Positions 46,541 to 56,348 of a stretch of 64,000 nt of DNA are shown here, piece by piece. The notes below the pieces were generated by a model. The model did not search any database, had not been told where the DNA came from, and worked only from the letters and a program-made list of their open reading frames with translations. The stretch comes from DATJKD01 sp963728295. Its GTDB lineage: Bacteria; Pseudomonadota; Gammaproteobacteria; Steroidobacterales; Steroidobacteraceae. Location: assembly GCA_963728295.1 (NCBI GenBank), contig CAVSKB010000005.1:208676-272675 (forward strand). The letters run 5' to 3'. The position numbers and the translations under genes were made by a program. Every line of letters starts with the position of its first letter. Position 1 is the stretch's first letter.

Positions 46541-46930
46541 TCAATACTCCCTGCTCGAGTCCTGCGATCCGGCGCTCCCAGGACAGGCCATCTCCCAGTA
46601 GAAGAGCGGACCCAGGCGCGCTTCCGTTCGCAGGCGCAGGCGTTGTCCCTCGAGCAGCGCGCGCGTCTGCACGTAGTCGCTCCAGCGCGTCAGTCCCGCC
46701 ACGGTTCCAGTCGGTCGGACCCTGCGCAGATTCCGCCACAGGTTGGCATGCTCGCCTGCCAGGTCGATCGCGCGCCCGGTGTGGCGGCTCCGGAACGCCC
46801 TGCTCCCGGCGAGGCGACTGTCGTAGACGAGTAGCGCCGGCGGCGGCGCGAGCTCACCGCTCGTCCCCGCGGCAAGCGTCGCACCGACTACCAACGCGCC
46901 CTGAAGCACCGAACGGCGGGTGATACTCAC
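46541..46930 (-). CDS. Small twin-arginine signal protein of unknown function
   Basis: A 129-residue protein with a Tat signal (SITRRSVLQGALVVGATLAA) and a mature domain containing APPPALLVYDSRLAGSRAFR, TGRAIDLAGEHANLWRNLRR and GLTRWSDYVQTRALLEGQRL. I do not recognise a cofactor motif. The start is a GTG overlapping the cytochrome stop (GTGA). Its fixed place between a cytochrome c and DUF3237, and a second decayed copy at 43084-43320, suggest a conserved periplasmic module linked to the flavocytochrome. Confidence 0.65.
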   Translation of the reverse strand: MSITRRSVLQGALVVGATLAAGTSGELAPPPALLVYDSRLAGSRAFRSRHTGRAIDLAGEHANLWRNLRRVRPTGTVAGLTRWSDYVQTRALLEGQRLRLRTEARLGPLFYWEMACPGSAGSQDSSREY

Positions 46931-47340
46931 GGCCCTGCCTTTCCCAGGTAAGCCGCGATCGCATCGAGCTCGGCATCCGTGACCTCGGTTCGTGTCAGGC
47001 TCGGCATGGCCATCCGGCCGCGCCGCACGACGGTCTTCACGTAGGTCTGCGTGAGGTCCCTGCGATTCGCGAGCAAGCCGTTCTCGGGCGGCTCGCCAAG
47101 CATTACGCGCTGCCTGGTCAACATGTTCGTGCCCATGCCGCCCACGAGATGGCATGCGCCGCAGAGGTTCGAGAACAGCGCCGCGCCGTCCCTGCCGCCC
47201 GCGAGCCGGTCGCCCGCCGGCGTGGCTTCGCGCATCTGATAGGGCGGCGGCCCGCGGGTTGGACCGCCGGGCGCCTGCGGCTCGGGGGGCGCCGCGAGCG
47301 CAGACGCCGTCGCCAGTGCGGCAAGCAGGAAAATGCGCAT
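46927..47340 (-). CDS. Periplasmic c-type cytochrome (flavocytochrome small subunit-like)
   Basis: A 137-residue monohaem cytochrome c with signal peptide MRIFLLAALATASALAAPPE, haem motif LCGACH (about residues 59-64) and probable Met ligand in RGRMAMPSLTRTE, ending DAIAAYLGKAGP. It overlaps the flavoprotein stop as ATGA, the arrangement of p-cresol methylhydroxylase and eugenol hydroxylase subunits, where the cytochrome accepts electrons from the flavoprotein. Confidence 0.85.
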   Translation of the reverse strand: MRIFLLAALATASALAAPPEPQAPGGPTRGPPPYQMREATPAGDRLAGGRDGAALFSNLCGACHLVGGMGTNMLTRQRVMLGEPPENGLLANRRDLTQTYVKTVVRRGRMAMPSLTRTEVTDAELDAIAAYLGKAGP

Positions 47341-48921
47341 CACGTCCCACCTGTCTTCGCGGCGATTTTGCGATACGCCGCAGGCCACACGCCCTGCTTG
47401 CCCGGCGCAAGGATGCCGTTGGGGTCGAGCGCATCCTTCACCTTTTCATTGAGACGCCGCTGCGCGTGGTCGTTGAAATTGAACGTTGCGTTGACCGGGT
47501 CCATCCAGCCGAGATGCGTACGGTATTCACCGTAACCCGCCTTGGCCGTCTCCGTGATCAGTGCATCGAACAGCTTGCGAATGTTCGCGACTTGCTGCGC
47601 ATTGTCGCGGTCGTACATGAGCATGTTGATGTTTGTGACGAAGCGCCCGCTGATCGTGAAGCTCGCGTAGAAGTCGACGTCGTGCTCGGCAATGATCCTG
47701 CGGCTGCGGCGCAGCTGGCCCAGCACGTGCTGCGCATTGGCCGGCACGACCGGAGAGAACCCGAGGTGCCCTCCGCGTCCGCCGATCCAGTCGCCCATCT
47801 GCAGAGCCACAGCGGACGGCACGCCCAGCGTTGCGTCGTATTGACTCACGGGGTCGCCCCTCTTCCAGGTCTCCTCAAGCGGTGGCGTGGCCATGTGCCG
47901 CGCGAAGGCCCGCTTGACTACCTCGGCCCGGGCGCGATTGAGCGACTCGTCGCCGTACAGGCGCACCTGCACCTGCCAGTAACCGAGCTGGTGTTCCCTG
48001 AGCAGCTCCTGCACGCGGCTTTCCGGGATTGCGCTGGACTTGTCCCAGAAGTCCCGGCGTTGCCCCTTGAGCACGATCTTGCCGAGCCAGGAGGGAATGA
48101 ATACGTTCTGGTCGATCACAGCCGGCGATCTTGAGCGGCGCGATGGTGTCGACGACCCAGCCGATGTCCTCTTCGTTCGGGATGTCCCAGGTGAGCAGAA
48201 GCGAGCTCTCGGGCGCTGGCTGCAGCCAGACCCCCGCCTTGGTGACGACACCCAGGTTCGACTGCGTGAACATCTGGGTCCAGTCCGGGCCGAAGCTGAG
48301 CGGGAACACGTGCCAGCTGTGATTGCCCTGCATCGCGCCCATGCCAGTGCGCATCAGCCCGCCGTCTGGCAGTACCACCTCGAGGCCGCACAGGTTGCGC
48401 GCGTGCAGGCCATAGGGCGTGTAGCCGATGCCGTGATCGAGCGCGTTGCCGATGACCGAGCCCCAGGCATTGCCCGGCACGGACAACCACAGCGGCAATT
48501 TCTCGCGCTGCAGGTGCTCGTACAGGTCGAAGAAGCCCACGCCCGGCTCGAGCACGCAGACGCCGAGCCCGGCATCGACGTCGAGGATGCGGTTCATCCG
48601 GCCGAGGTCGAGCACGATCGTGCCCGGCATGCGCGGAGCGTTGGCGCCGTAGCCGAGATTCTTGCCGCGCGAGGTCGGCCAGAGCGGCGTCCTGTATTCG
48701 TTGGCGAGGCGCACGATGGCCTGCACTTCTTCCACGCTGCCCGGCGCGAGCGCGGCCGATGCCGGCCATTCGCTCTCCGACCCGGGAGCATAGATGTCGG
48801 AATAGGCGTCGCGGTCCTCGTTGGTGGCGAGGACCCAGCCCTTGCCCACCACGCCTTCGAAGGCCTGCAGCGCCTGCTGGAACCTCGCTGCAGAGACGCC
48901 CGGCGGCAGCGTCAATTCCAC
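47340..48921 (-). CDS. VAO-family flavoprotein, p-cresol methylhydroxylase/eugenol hydroxylase-like large subunit
   Basis: About 526 residues of the vanillyl-alcohol-oxidase family. The FAD-binding part has EYRTPLWPTSRGKNLGYGAN and PGNAWGSVIGNALDHGIGYT; the cap and C-terminus show IDQNVFIPSWLGKIVLKGQR, WMDPVNATFNFNDHAQRRLN and DALDPNGILAPGKQGVWPAA. It should oxidise a 4-alkyl- or 4-allyl-phenol such as 4-cresol or eugenol and pass electrons to the adjacent cytochrome. A break near 48117 (GC[CG]) splits it. Start is a GTG at 48921; the nearby ATG at 48929 runs into a stop. Confidence 0.85.
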
Positions 48922-49075
48922 GGATTCATCCCCCGGCCTGCTCCCGCCTGCCGCGCCGGGAATACGGTGTGAATTGCCCCCATATCACTCCCCTTCTACA
49001 GTGCCGGTTCAGCGTCGCTCGCGGCGCGCATGCATTGGGGCAGTAGAACCCACGAATTTTGCGATTGCAAGATCC

Positions 49076-49087
49076 AAACAATTGTTA
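49076..49087. promoter_or_regulatory. TAACA-N2-TGTTA operator, site 4
   Basis: AAACAATTGTTA contains the perfect ten-base palindrome AACAATTGTT and matches the consensus except at the first base. It lies 31-42 bases before the MarR start at 49118 and in the divergent region with the flavoprotein gene, as expected for an autoregulated MarR operator. Confidence 0.55.
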
Positions 49088-49117
49088 ATGTTGAGGGACG
49101 GCGGTCGGGGCGGGAGC

Positions 49118-49620
49118 ATGGACACGATGACCAAACGTCGAGAGAGTGACCAGAAGAACCACGAGATCGAGCTGCTGGTGTCGATGCTGAAGTTCGCATC
49201 ACTGATCAGCCGGCCGATGCGGGATGGTGTGGCCGATCCGGCGGGCTTGAGCTCGAACGAGCTGCGCATCCTGATGGCGCTCTCCGGCGAGGGTGAGTCC
49301 GCGGGTCACGATCTCGCGGAACTGATGGGCATGCACGCGATGAACGTCAGCCGGGCACTGGCCTCGCTGCACGCAATGGGGCTCGTCGAGCAGGTAAGGA
49401 AGCCGCGGAACCGCCGGCGCAAGCCTTATCGCGTCGAGCACGCGGGGCGCAAAGGCGCACGTGGCGCTGGAACCCAACATCGCGCAGGTGGCGCGCTTCC
49501 TGTTCGGCGCGCTCACGGCGCCGGAACGCGCCGGACCTGAAGAGAATCCTCGCAAAGCTCGACCGGCAGGTGCTGGCGTGGCAGCCGAGCGAGCGGCGCC
49601 CGCATGTTCCGAGGGCTTGA
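49118..49620 (+). CDS. MarR-family transcriptional regulator (frame-broken)
   Basis: About 166 residues. The winged helix is LSSNELRILMALSGEGESAG, then LAELMGMHAMNVSRALASLH and the wing QVRKPRNRRRKPYR. The C-terminal dimerisation helix (VALEPNIAQVARFLFGALTA, KLDRQVLAWQPSERR) follows after a double base near 49456 and another near 49540. It is the only regulator gene inside the lignin island and has an operator-like site just upstream, so I infer that it controls the TAACA-N2-TGTTA family, probably as a repressor released by a phenolic ligand. Confidence 0.8.
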
Positions 49621-49639
49621 GTAACCGCGGAGGCCAGCG

Positions 49640-50329
49640 TCAGGTCTGTCCGGCGAGCGCCGCACCGAAGCGAGGATGCGCAAAGTGCATGGGCACGTCC
49701 TGCCGGTGCGGCCAGGTCTTGCGTACCTGTTCCGGCGGGAGCAGCACGTCGGGTCCCAGCGGATTCTCCGGGTAGGTCTTCGTGGCCGGCTGCAGGTGCG
49801 CGACGGTCTTCGACCAGCCTTTCTCGTAGTCCGCCTGCCACTGCATCATGTAGTCGAGGCGCTTGATCTTCCACACGCCGGCCTCGCGGACGTAATCGTT
49901 CTCGTAGACGCCGGCCTCGAAGAACTGCAGCGGGAGGCCTTCGGGCTTGTACTCGCGGCTCTCGTGGCTGCCGCCCATCAGCAAGCCGCGAAAGCGCCCC
50001 TTGGCGGTCTGCCGGTCCGGCGCCACCGTGATGATGTCCTGCATCTGGAAGTGATCGAGCAGGAAGCCGTCGACCGGCCCGTTCACGCCCTGCGTGAAGT
50101 AGTTCTGGAACCACGTGCCGTACAGCCGGCGGACGCCCTCGTGCCCGCGGTATTCGCCGGAGAGGAACACGACCGCGCCGTCCTTCGCGAAGAGCTGCAC
50201 CACGTCCTCGGCGCGGTTGAAGTCGATGTAGTAGCCATAGGCCCAGTGCAGGCGGCGGATGGCGTTGACGTCCTCGAGCTCGCCGACGCGGTGCTCGAGG
50301 GCCGCGAGCCGTGCTTCGAGATCCGGCAT
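49640..50329 (-). CDS. SnoaL-like NTF2-fold protein
   Basis: An intact 229-residue protein: N-terminal coiled segment DLEARLAALEHRVGELEDVN, then the NTF2 fold (YGYYIDFNRAEDVVQLFAKD, GEYRGHEGVRRLYGTWFQNY) and a C-terminal tail TWPHRQDVPMHFAHPRFGAA. The longer type with such a tail is common near aromatic ring-modifying genes. It diverges from an SDR gene across operator site 5 and converges with the MarR gene. Confidence 0.75.
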   Translation of the reverse strand: MPDLEARLAALEHRVGELEDVNAIRRLHWAYGYYIDFNRAEDVVQLFAKDGAVVFLSGEYRGHEGVRRLYGTWFQNYFTQGVNGPVDGFLLDHFQMQDIITVAPDRQTAKGRFRGLLMGGSHESREYKPEGLPLQFFEAGVYENDYVREAGVWKIKRLDYMMQWQADYEKGWSKTVAHLQPATKTYPENPLGPDVLLPPEQVRKTWPHRQDVPMHFAHPRFGAALAGQT

Positions 50330-50362
50330 GAGCAGACTCTCCCTGGTCGATTGCGCGTGACG

Positions 50363-50376
50363 CTAACAAGTGTTAG
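50363..50376. promoter_or_regulatory. TAACA-N2-TGTTA operator, site 5
   Basis: CTAACAAGTGTTAG, a perfect palindrome apart from its AG centre and an exact match to the consensus. It sits in the 70-base gap between the divergent SnoaL (start 50329) and SDR (start 50400) genes, so one bound protein could block both promoters. Confidence 0.65.
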
Positions 50377-50399
50377 GTAGGAAGCGAGGGGAACACAGT

Positions 50400-51303
50400 A
50401 TGGACTGGAAGGGCAAGACCGCGCTCATCACGGGCGGCGTCTCCGGGATCGGCTTCGGCATCGCCCGGGCGTTTTGCGCTGCGGGAATCGACCTCGTCCT
50501 GACCTGTCGCAACGAGAACTACCGCGACGCAGGCAGAGGCGTGGTTTGCCGAGAAGGGCCACCCCATGCCGCGCTTCGTCGAGCTCGACGTCACGGATCG
50601 GGCGGGCTGGGCCCGCGTGGCCAACCAGGTCGGGACCGTTCACATCCTGGTCAACAACGCCGGTGTCAGCGTGTTCGGGCCCACCGACGAGGCCAGCTAC
50701 GCCGACTACGACTGGATCATGGGCGTGAACTTCGGTGGCGTGGTCAACGGCCTCGTTACTTTCGTCCCGCGCATCAAGGCGCAGGGACCGGGCGGGCACG
50801 TCGTGAACGTGGCCTCGATGGCGGCGTATCTCTCGGGGCCGCAGGCCGGCATCTACACCGCGAGCAAGTTCGCCGTGCGCGGCCTGACCGAGTGCCTGCG
50901 CTACAACCTTGCGCCGTACGGCATCGGCGTGTCGCTGATGTGTCCGGGCCTGACCCGGACCAATGCCTGGGACTCGGCGTTGAAGCGTCCAGCCGCGTTT
51001 GCGGACTCGGGGTTCGCCCCGCCCGATCGCGCCGAGCTCGAGCAGTTCGGCACCGCTTTCGAGGCAGGCATGGATCCGCTCGAGGTCGGCCAAAAAACGC
51101 TCGCCGGGATGACCGAGAACCGGGCGGTGATCTTCACCCACCCGGAGTATGCCGAGGACTTCGCGGAGATCTACCGCGATTCGGTCGCGGCGCTGCCGAA
51201 CGAGCCGGTGCCCGAGGCACGCCAGCACATCGAGCAGTTGCGGCGCGCGGCAAATCGCGCGGCCGCCGCGGGCAAGCGGATCGGCCTCGAGGACCTGACC
51301 TGA
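50400..51303 (+). CDS. Short-chain dehydrogenase, LigD-like subgroup (frame-broken)
   Basis: About 300 residues: MDWKGKTALITGGVSGIGFG, LDVTDRAGWARVANQV, NNAGVSVFGPTDEASYADYD, VVNVASMAAYLSGPQAGIYT followed by ASKFAVRG (Ser and Tyr-x3-Lys) and LMCPGLTRTN. FGP..SY.DYDW.MGVNFGGVVNG resembles the LigD family, so a second benzylic or aryl alcohol dehydrogenase is likely. A double-base GC[AG] near 50533 breaks it. It starts a unit with the aldehyde dehydrogenase 22 bases on, controlled by operator site 5. Confidence 0.8.
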
Positions 51304-51325
51304 ACTGGAAGCGGGAGGAGCGATC

Positions 51326-52797
51326 ATGAGCCCCGAGGGCGTCAACGTGCGGCACACCGACCGGATCTGGATTGGCGGCGAATGGGTCCGCGCCCATTCC
51401 GGTCGGATGATCGAACTCGTCTCCCCCGATACGGAAGAGGTGATTGGCGCGGTTGCCGAAGCGGACGAAGAGGACATGAATGCAGCCGTGGCCGCCGCGC
51501 GCGCCGCCTTCGACGTGGGCCCGTGGAGCGAGTTGCGGCCGCCCGAGCGCATCGCTTGCCTCAAGCGCATGGCTCAGCACCTGCACGGGCGAACGGGCGA
51601 GATTGCGCGCGCCTGGACCGCGCAGATGGGCGGGCTCGCGAGCTTCGCCGCACCCATGACCGCGGGCTCCACCCAGGCCCTCGAGCAGATCATCGCCGCC
51701 GCGGAGACGTTTACGTTCGTCGAGACACGCACGTCGCCGGTGGTGAAAAGCGCAATCGTCGCGCACGAGCCAGTGGGCGTCGTGGCGGCGATCGCGCCGT
51801 GGAACGCGCCCTACGGGATCATGCTGAACAAGGTGGCCTATGCGCTGGCCGCCGGCTGCACGGTCATCATGAAGCCGTCGCCCGAAACGCCGCTCGGAGA
51901 CCTACATCATCGCCGAAGCCGCCGAGGCGGCGGGCGTCCCCGCCGGCGTCGTCAACCTGGTGTGCGGCCATCGCGACGCGAGCCACCACCTCATCAGCAA
52001 CCCGGGCGTCGACAAGGTGAGCTTCACCGGCTCGACCGCCGCGGGCAAGCGCATTGCGAGCGTCTGCGGCGAGCGCATCGCGCGCTGCACGCTCGAGCTC
52101 GGCGGCAAGTCCGCGGCCATCGTCCGCGACGACTTTCCGACCGATGCGGCAGCGAAGCTCCTCACGGGAACGATCACGCTGATGAGCGGCCAGGTGTGCG
52201 CGATGCTGAGCCGCGCGATCGTTCCGCGGCGCCGCCACGACGAGCTGGCCGACGCGATCGCGCGCGAGATGAAGCAGGTCGTGATCGGCCATTCAGACGA
52301 TCCGGCCGCCCAGCTCGGTCCGCTGGCGATGAAGCGCCAGCTCGAGCGCGTCGAGATGTACATCGAGGATGGCCGCCGGACGGCCGATCTCGTCACAGGC
52401 GGCCGCCGGCCCGCGACACCTCGCCCGCGGGTACTTCGTCGAGCCGACGCTCTTCGCCGGCGTGAAGAACGAGACGCGCATCGCGCAGGAGGAGATCTTC
52501 GGTCCGGTGCTGAGCCTGATCCCTGTCGAGGACGAGGAGGACGCGATCCGCGTCGCCAACGAGTCGAGCTACGGGTTGAACGGCTCGGTGCTGACCCGCG
52601 ACGCAGACGCCGCCTATCGCATCGCGCGGCGCGTCCGCACCGGCGCCATCGGTCAGAACGGCCTGCGCCTGGACTTCGGGCTCCCCTACGGCGGTTTCAA
52701 GCAGTCCGGGCTCGGCCGCGAAGGCGGCATCGAGGGGCTCATGGCCTATCTCGAGACCAAGACCATCCTGCTCGACGAGGCGCCGAAGGCGCTTTAG
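51326..52797 (+). CDS. Aldehyde dehydrogenase (aromatic aldehyde type), frame-broken
   Basis: About 489 residues of the ALDH superfamily: IGGEWVRAHSGRMIELVSPD, APWNAPYGIMLNKVAYALAA, VSFTGSTAAGKRIASVC, LELGGKSAAIVRDD (general base), LMSGQVCAMLSRAIVP (nucleophile Cys) and PYGGFKQSGLGREGGIEGLM. Breaks lie near 51900 and 52410-52425. In this island the natural substrates would be vanillin, coniferaldehyde or related aldehydes. It follows the SDR, making an alcohol-to-acid pair. Confidence 0.85.
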
Positions 52798-52813
52798 GGC
52801 GGGGCTCGGCGCC

Positions 52814-53203
52814 TCAGAACATGCCGTTCGGGTTGACCGGGTGCGCGGGCACGTCCTGGATCACGTCCCAGTGCTCGACGATCTCGCCGTTCTCGCAGCG
52901 GAAGATATCGACGACGGCGAGCCCAGGGTCGCCCGGCCAGCGCTCGACATGCACGTGGACGATGACGTGGTCACCGTCGACGAAGGCGCGATGGATGGTC
53001 TGCCGCGCGTTCGGGCTGTCCTGCCTGACCTGGGCGAGAAAGCGCTTCAGGGGCCCGAGGCCCGGCTCGGCGAGCGAGCTATGCTGGATGTAATGCGCCG
53101 GCAGGTGCCGGTCGACCTGGTCGGGGTCCATCGCGATCAACACCTCGCGATACATCGCGAGCACCCGGTCGAGATCAGCCTGCTCTGCGGCCGTACGAGT
53201 CAT
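52814..53203 (-). CDS. SnoaL-like NTF2-fold protein
   Basis: A 129-residue NTF2-fold protein beginning MTRTAAEQADLDRVLAMYRE, with HYIQHSSLAEPGLGPLKRFL and VIVHVHVERWPGDPGLAVVD IFRC. It resembles the predicted SnoaL-like aldol-condensation group. ATG 53203 is preferred to an upstream start at 53227 that lies in the operator region. It diverges from the next SnoaL-like gene across operator site 6. Confidence 0.7.
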   Translation of the reverse strand: MTRTAAEQADLDRVLAMYREVLIAMDPDQVDRHLPAHYIQHSSLAEPGLGPLKRFLAQVRQDSPNARQTIHRAFVDGDHVIVHVHVERWPGDPGLAVVDIFRCENGEIVEHWDVIQDVPAHPVNPNGMF

Positions 53204-53220
53204 GACGCTCACTCCAGAAG

Positions 53221-53234
53221 ATAACAATCGTTAT
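53221..53234. promoter_or_regulatory. TAACA-N2-TGTTA operator, site 6
   Basis: ATAACAATCGTTAT, five-base arms and one mismatch from the consensus core. It lies between the divergent genes starting at 53203 and 53280, 18 and 46 bases away, covering the shared promoter region. Confidence 0.55.
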
Positions 53235-53279
53235 GATATGTGAGAGCCTCGGCGAGGCAAGCTGACGGTGAGGGGATCG

Positions 53280-54137
53280 ATGGACCGCGCCGGACTGTAT
53301 GAGCTCCTCGATGGGTACCTAGCGGCCCTCGCCCGGCGCGATGCGCAGGCCGTGCGCTGGGCCGCTGCCCCGCTCACCTCCGAAAACAACGTGATGCTCG
53401 AAGTCGGCGACGGCCTGTGGGGGACCATCGAGGCCGTCGGCAGCTACCGGCTGCGCTTTGCCGACCCGGCGACAGGGCAGGTCGGCTATTTCGGGACGGT
53501 GCGCGAGCACTTGGAGGAATCCGCTTACACCGTACGACTAAAGGCGAACGAGGCCGGCCGCATCCAGGAAGCCGAGACGATCGTCGTCCGCCAGTCCGAT
53601 TCCGGCATCAAGTTCGAGAATCCACGCTACTGGGACAAGCCGATCCTCAATGCCAACGCGCAGAGCCCCGTGCCGCGCGGCGAAATGATCCGTCTGGCGA
53701 ACGGCTATTTCGACACGCTCCAGCTCAATGACGGCACGATCCGCACCCGCTTCCATCCGGACTGCAACCGCGTCGAGAACGGCGTGCAGACCACCCACAA
53801 TCCGGCGTTCGCGAAGATCGTGCCGGTCGCGGCGCTCGGGTGCGAGGAGCAGTTCCGCATGGGCAACTACCGCTACGACGATCGCCTGCGCGCGCGCCGC
53901 TTCCCGCTGGTCGACGAGGAGCGCGGACTGGTGCTCGCCTTGGGTTTCATCGACCACTGCGGGCGGCTGGCCGAGTACCGGCTCACGGACGGCCGCACGG
54001 TGCAATCGCCGGTGCGGCGGCCGCACAGCTTCTACCTGGCCGAACTGTTCAAGATCGAGCAGGGCATGATCTGCCAGATCGAGGCCAACTTCATCACCGT
54101 GCCCTATCATATGCCGAGCCCCTGGGACGAGAGATGA
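53280..54137 (+). CDS. Double-length SnoaL/NTF2-like protein
   Basis: An intact 285-residue protein that appears to hold two NTF2-like halves: LYELLDGYLAALARRDAQAV (about 5-24) and EMIRLANGYFDTLQLNDGTI (about 138-157) begin parallel domains, and the second has FHPDCNRVENGVQTTHNPAF and MGNYRYDDRLRARRFPLVDE. GAGGGG lies four bases before ATG 53280. Its stop overlaps the PQQ dehydrogenase start (ATGA), so the two are coupled. Function unknown; aromatic-catabolic context. Confidence 0.7.
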   Translation: MDRAGLYELLDGYLAALARRDAQAVRWAAAPLTSENNVMLEVGDGLWGTIEAVGSYRLRFADPATGQVGYFGTVREHLEESAYTVRLKANEAGRIQEAETIVVRQSDSGIKFENPRYWDKPILNANAQSPVPRGEMIRLANGYFDTLQLNDGTIRTRFHPDCNRVENGVQTTHNPAFAKIVPVAALGCEEQFRMGNYRYDDRLRARRFPLVDEERGLVLALGFIDHCGRLAEYRLTDGRTVQSPVRRPHSFYLAELFKIEQGMICQIEANFITVPYHMPSPWDER

Positions 54138-56333
54138 AGCGGCGGTCGCCGCGCTTTCGCTCCTGCTCACGCCTGCGCACCGGCCCCGTCCGGTCCGGCG
54201 TCGAGCACGGACGCCGGCGAGCACGTCGGCGCCGACGATTGGCCCACGACGGGCGGCGATCCAGGCAAGACACACCACTCGCCACTCACCGACATCACCG
54301 CCGGCGAACGTGGGTGCGCTCGGCCTCGCCTGGAGCGTCGACCTGGGCACGAACCGCGTGCTGGAAGCCACACCCGTCGTCATCGGCGGCGTGATGTACA
54401 CGAGCGGCGTCGCCGGCCGCGCCTATGCCTTCGACGCCGCCACGGGCAAGGAACTGTGGCGCTTCGAGCCGCAGGTGGACATGCAGGTCAACCGCGCGGT
54501 GTGCTGCGACATGGCCAATCGCGGCGTCGCCGTGGCGCGCGGCAAGGTCTTCGTGTCGGCGCTCGACGGCTGGATGTATGCGCTCGATGCCAGGACCGGC
54601 CAGGTCGTCTGGAAGAGCGACGCCGTCGACGGATCGCAATCGCGGCTACTCCTCCACCGGCGCGCCGGAAGTGGCCGGCGATGTCGTCGTCATCGGCAAT
54701 GCCGGCGCGGAATACGACACCCGCGGCTACGTAAGCGCCTTCGACCTCGAGACCGGCGAGCTCAAGTGGCGCTTCTGGATCGTGCCGCGCGATCCCAGGC
54801 TCGGGTCGCAGGATCATCCCGATCTCGAGCGCGCGATCGAGACCTGGGACCCTGACAGCCGCTGGGATGTAGGCGGGGGCGGCGCGCCGTGGGATGCGAT
54901 CAACTATGACGCCGAGACCGGACTGGTGCTGGTCGGCACCGGCAACGGCGGGCCGTATCACACCGTCAAGCGCTCACCCAGAGGCGGAGATCAGCTCTAC
55001 CTCGCGGCATCGTCGCGCTGGACGCGAAGACCGGCCGCCTGAAATGGTTCTACCAGCAGACGCCGGGCGACAACTGGGACTTCACCTCCACCCAGCCCAT
55101 GATCCTGACGCGGATGATGATCGACGGCGAGCACGCCCGGTGGTCATCCACGCGCCCAAGAACGGTTTCCTCTACGTCCTCGACCGGCGCGACGGCAAGC
55201 TCCTGCGCGCGAACCCTCGTCCGCACCAACTGGGCGACCTCGGTGGATGCTGAAGACCGGGCGCCCGGCGATGGACTCCACGGCTGCCGACTACGGTCAG
55301 GGCCCGAAGATCGTGTTCCCGGCCACACCGGGCGCGCGCAACTGGCACCCGGCCAGCTTCGATGCAGCGAGCGGCCTCTATTACGCCTCGGTCCTGGACA
55401 TGGGGAACCTCATCTTCACCACGCCCGGGAAGAAGCCCTTCGTCCGCCGGATGCTGAACAACGATGCGGCGCTGATCTTCGGTCCCGACCTCGAGGCGGC
55501 GCTGCCCACGTTGCCGCCGCCGCTGCAGGCGGCGGTGAAGGCGCTGCCCGCATTCGAGGAAGTCAAGCGCAAGCCCTACGCGTCGGAGTTGCGCGCCATC
55601 GATCCGCTGACCGGGCAGACGCGCTGGTCCGTACCCACGCAGGGGTGGCAGGACCGCAGCGGGGTGCTCACGACGGCGAGCGGACTGCTGTTCCAGGGCA
55701 GCATCGACGGCAGCTTCCGCGTGTTCGACAAGCGCGACGGCCGGCTGCTGAAGTCGATCGACACCGGCAGCTCCATCCTCGCCGCACCCATGACCTACCG
55801 GGTGAACGGCGTGCAGTACGTTGCGGTGATGGCGGCCTGGGGCGGCGGCGGCTTTCCGTATGTGCCGCCGTTACTCGGCTGCCTACGAGCGCGGCAACCG
55901 GGGCCGAATCCTCATATTCAGATTGGGCGGCGGTGCGGTGCCCATGCCGCCCGAGCTGCCGCCGCTCGAGGCCGCACCGCCCGCGCCAGCGCAGCAGCCT
56001 CGGTGTCACCGCGGACACGCTCAAGCGCGGCAGGGCGCTCTTCTTCGGCAACTGCGTGCTGTGTCACTCGAACCAGCATCGCTCGATAACGCCGGACCTG
56101 CGCCGAATGCAGCCCGGCACGCACGCCGCGTTTCGTCAGCATCGTGCTGCGAGGGCGCGCTGGTGCCGAACGGCATGCCGCGCTGGGACGACCTGTTGAA
56201 TCCCGCCGACGTGGATGCCATCCACGCGTACCTGATCGACCTGCAGGCAAAGACCCGCGCGGACGAGCTCGCCAAGCAGAAGGCCGGCGTGCCGCTGGAC
56301 GCCCCGAGTCTCGCGATCCTGTCGAACTACTGA
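54134..56333 (+). CDS. PQQ-dependent alcohol dehydrogenase with C-terminal cytochrome c domain (frame-broken)
   Basis: About 725 residues of the quinohaemoprotein alcohol dehydrogenase type. N-terminal signal (broken), then WPTTGGDPGKTHHSPLTDIT, the adjacent-Cys pair in VNRAVCCDMANRG that forms the ring disulfide by PQQ, PGDNWDFTSTQPMIL, MAAWGGGGFPY and a cytochrome domain with NCVLCHSNQHR (CxxCH) near 56070. Breaks occur near 54160-54300, 54645, 55000, 55140, 55210, 55245, 55870 and 56000-56140. It would oxidise an alcohol in the periplasm and pass electrons to its own haem. Confidence 0.85.
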
Positions 56334-56348
56334 GAGGGGTTGCACGTC

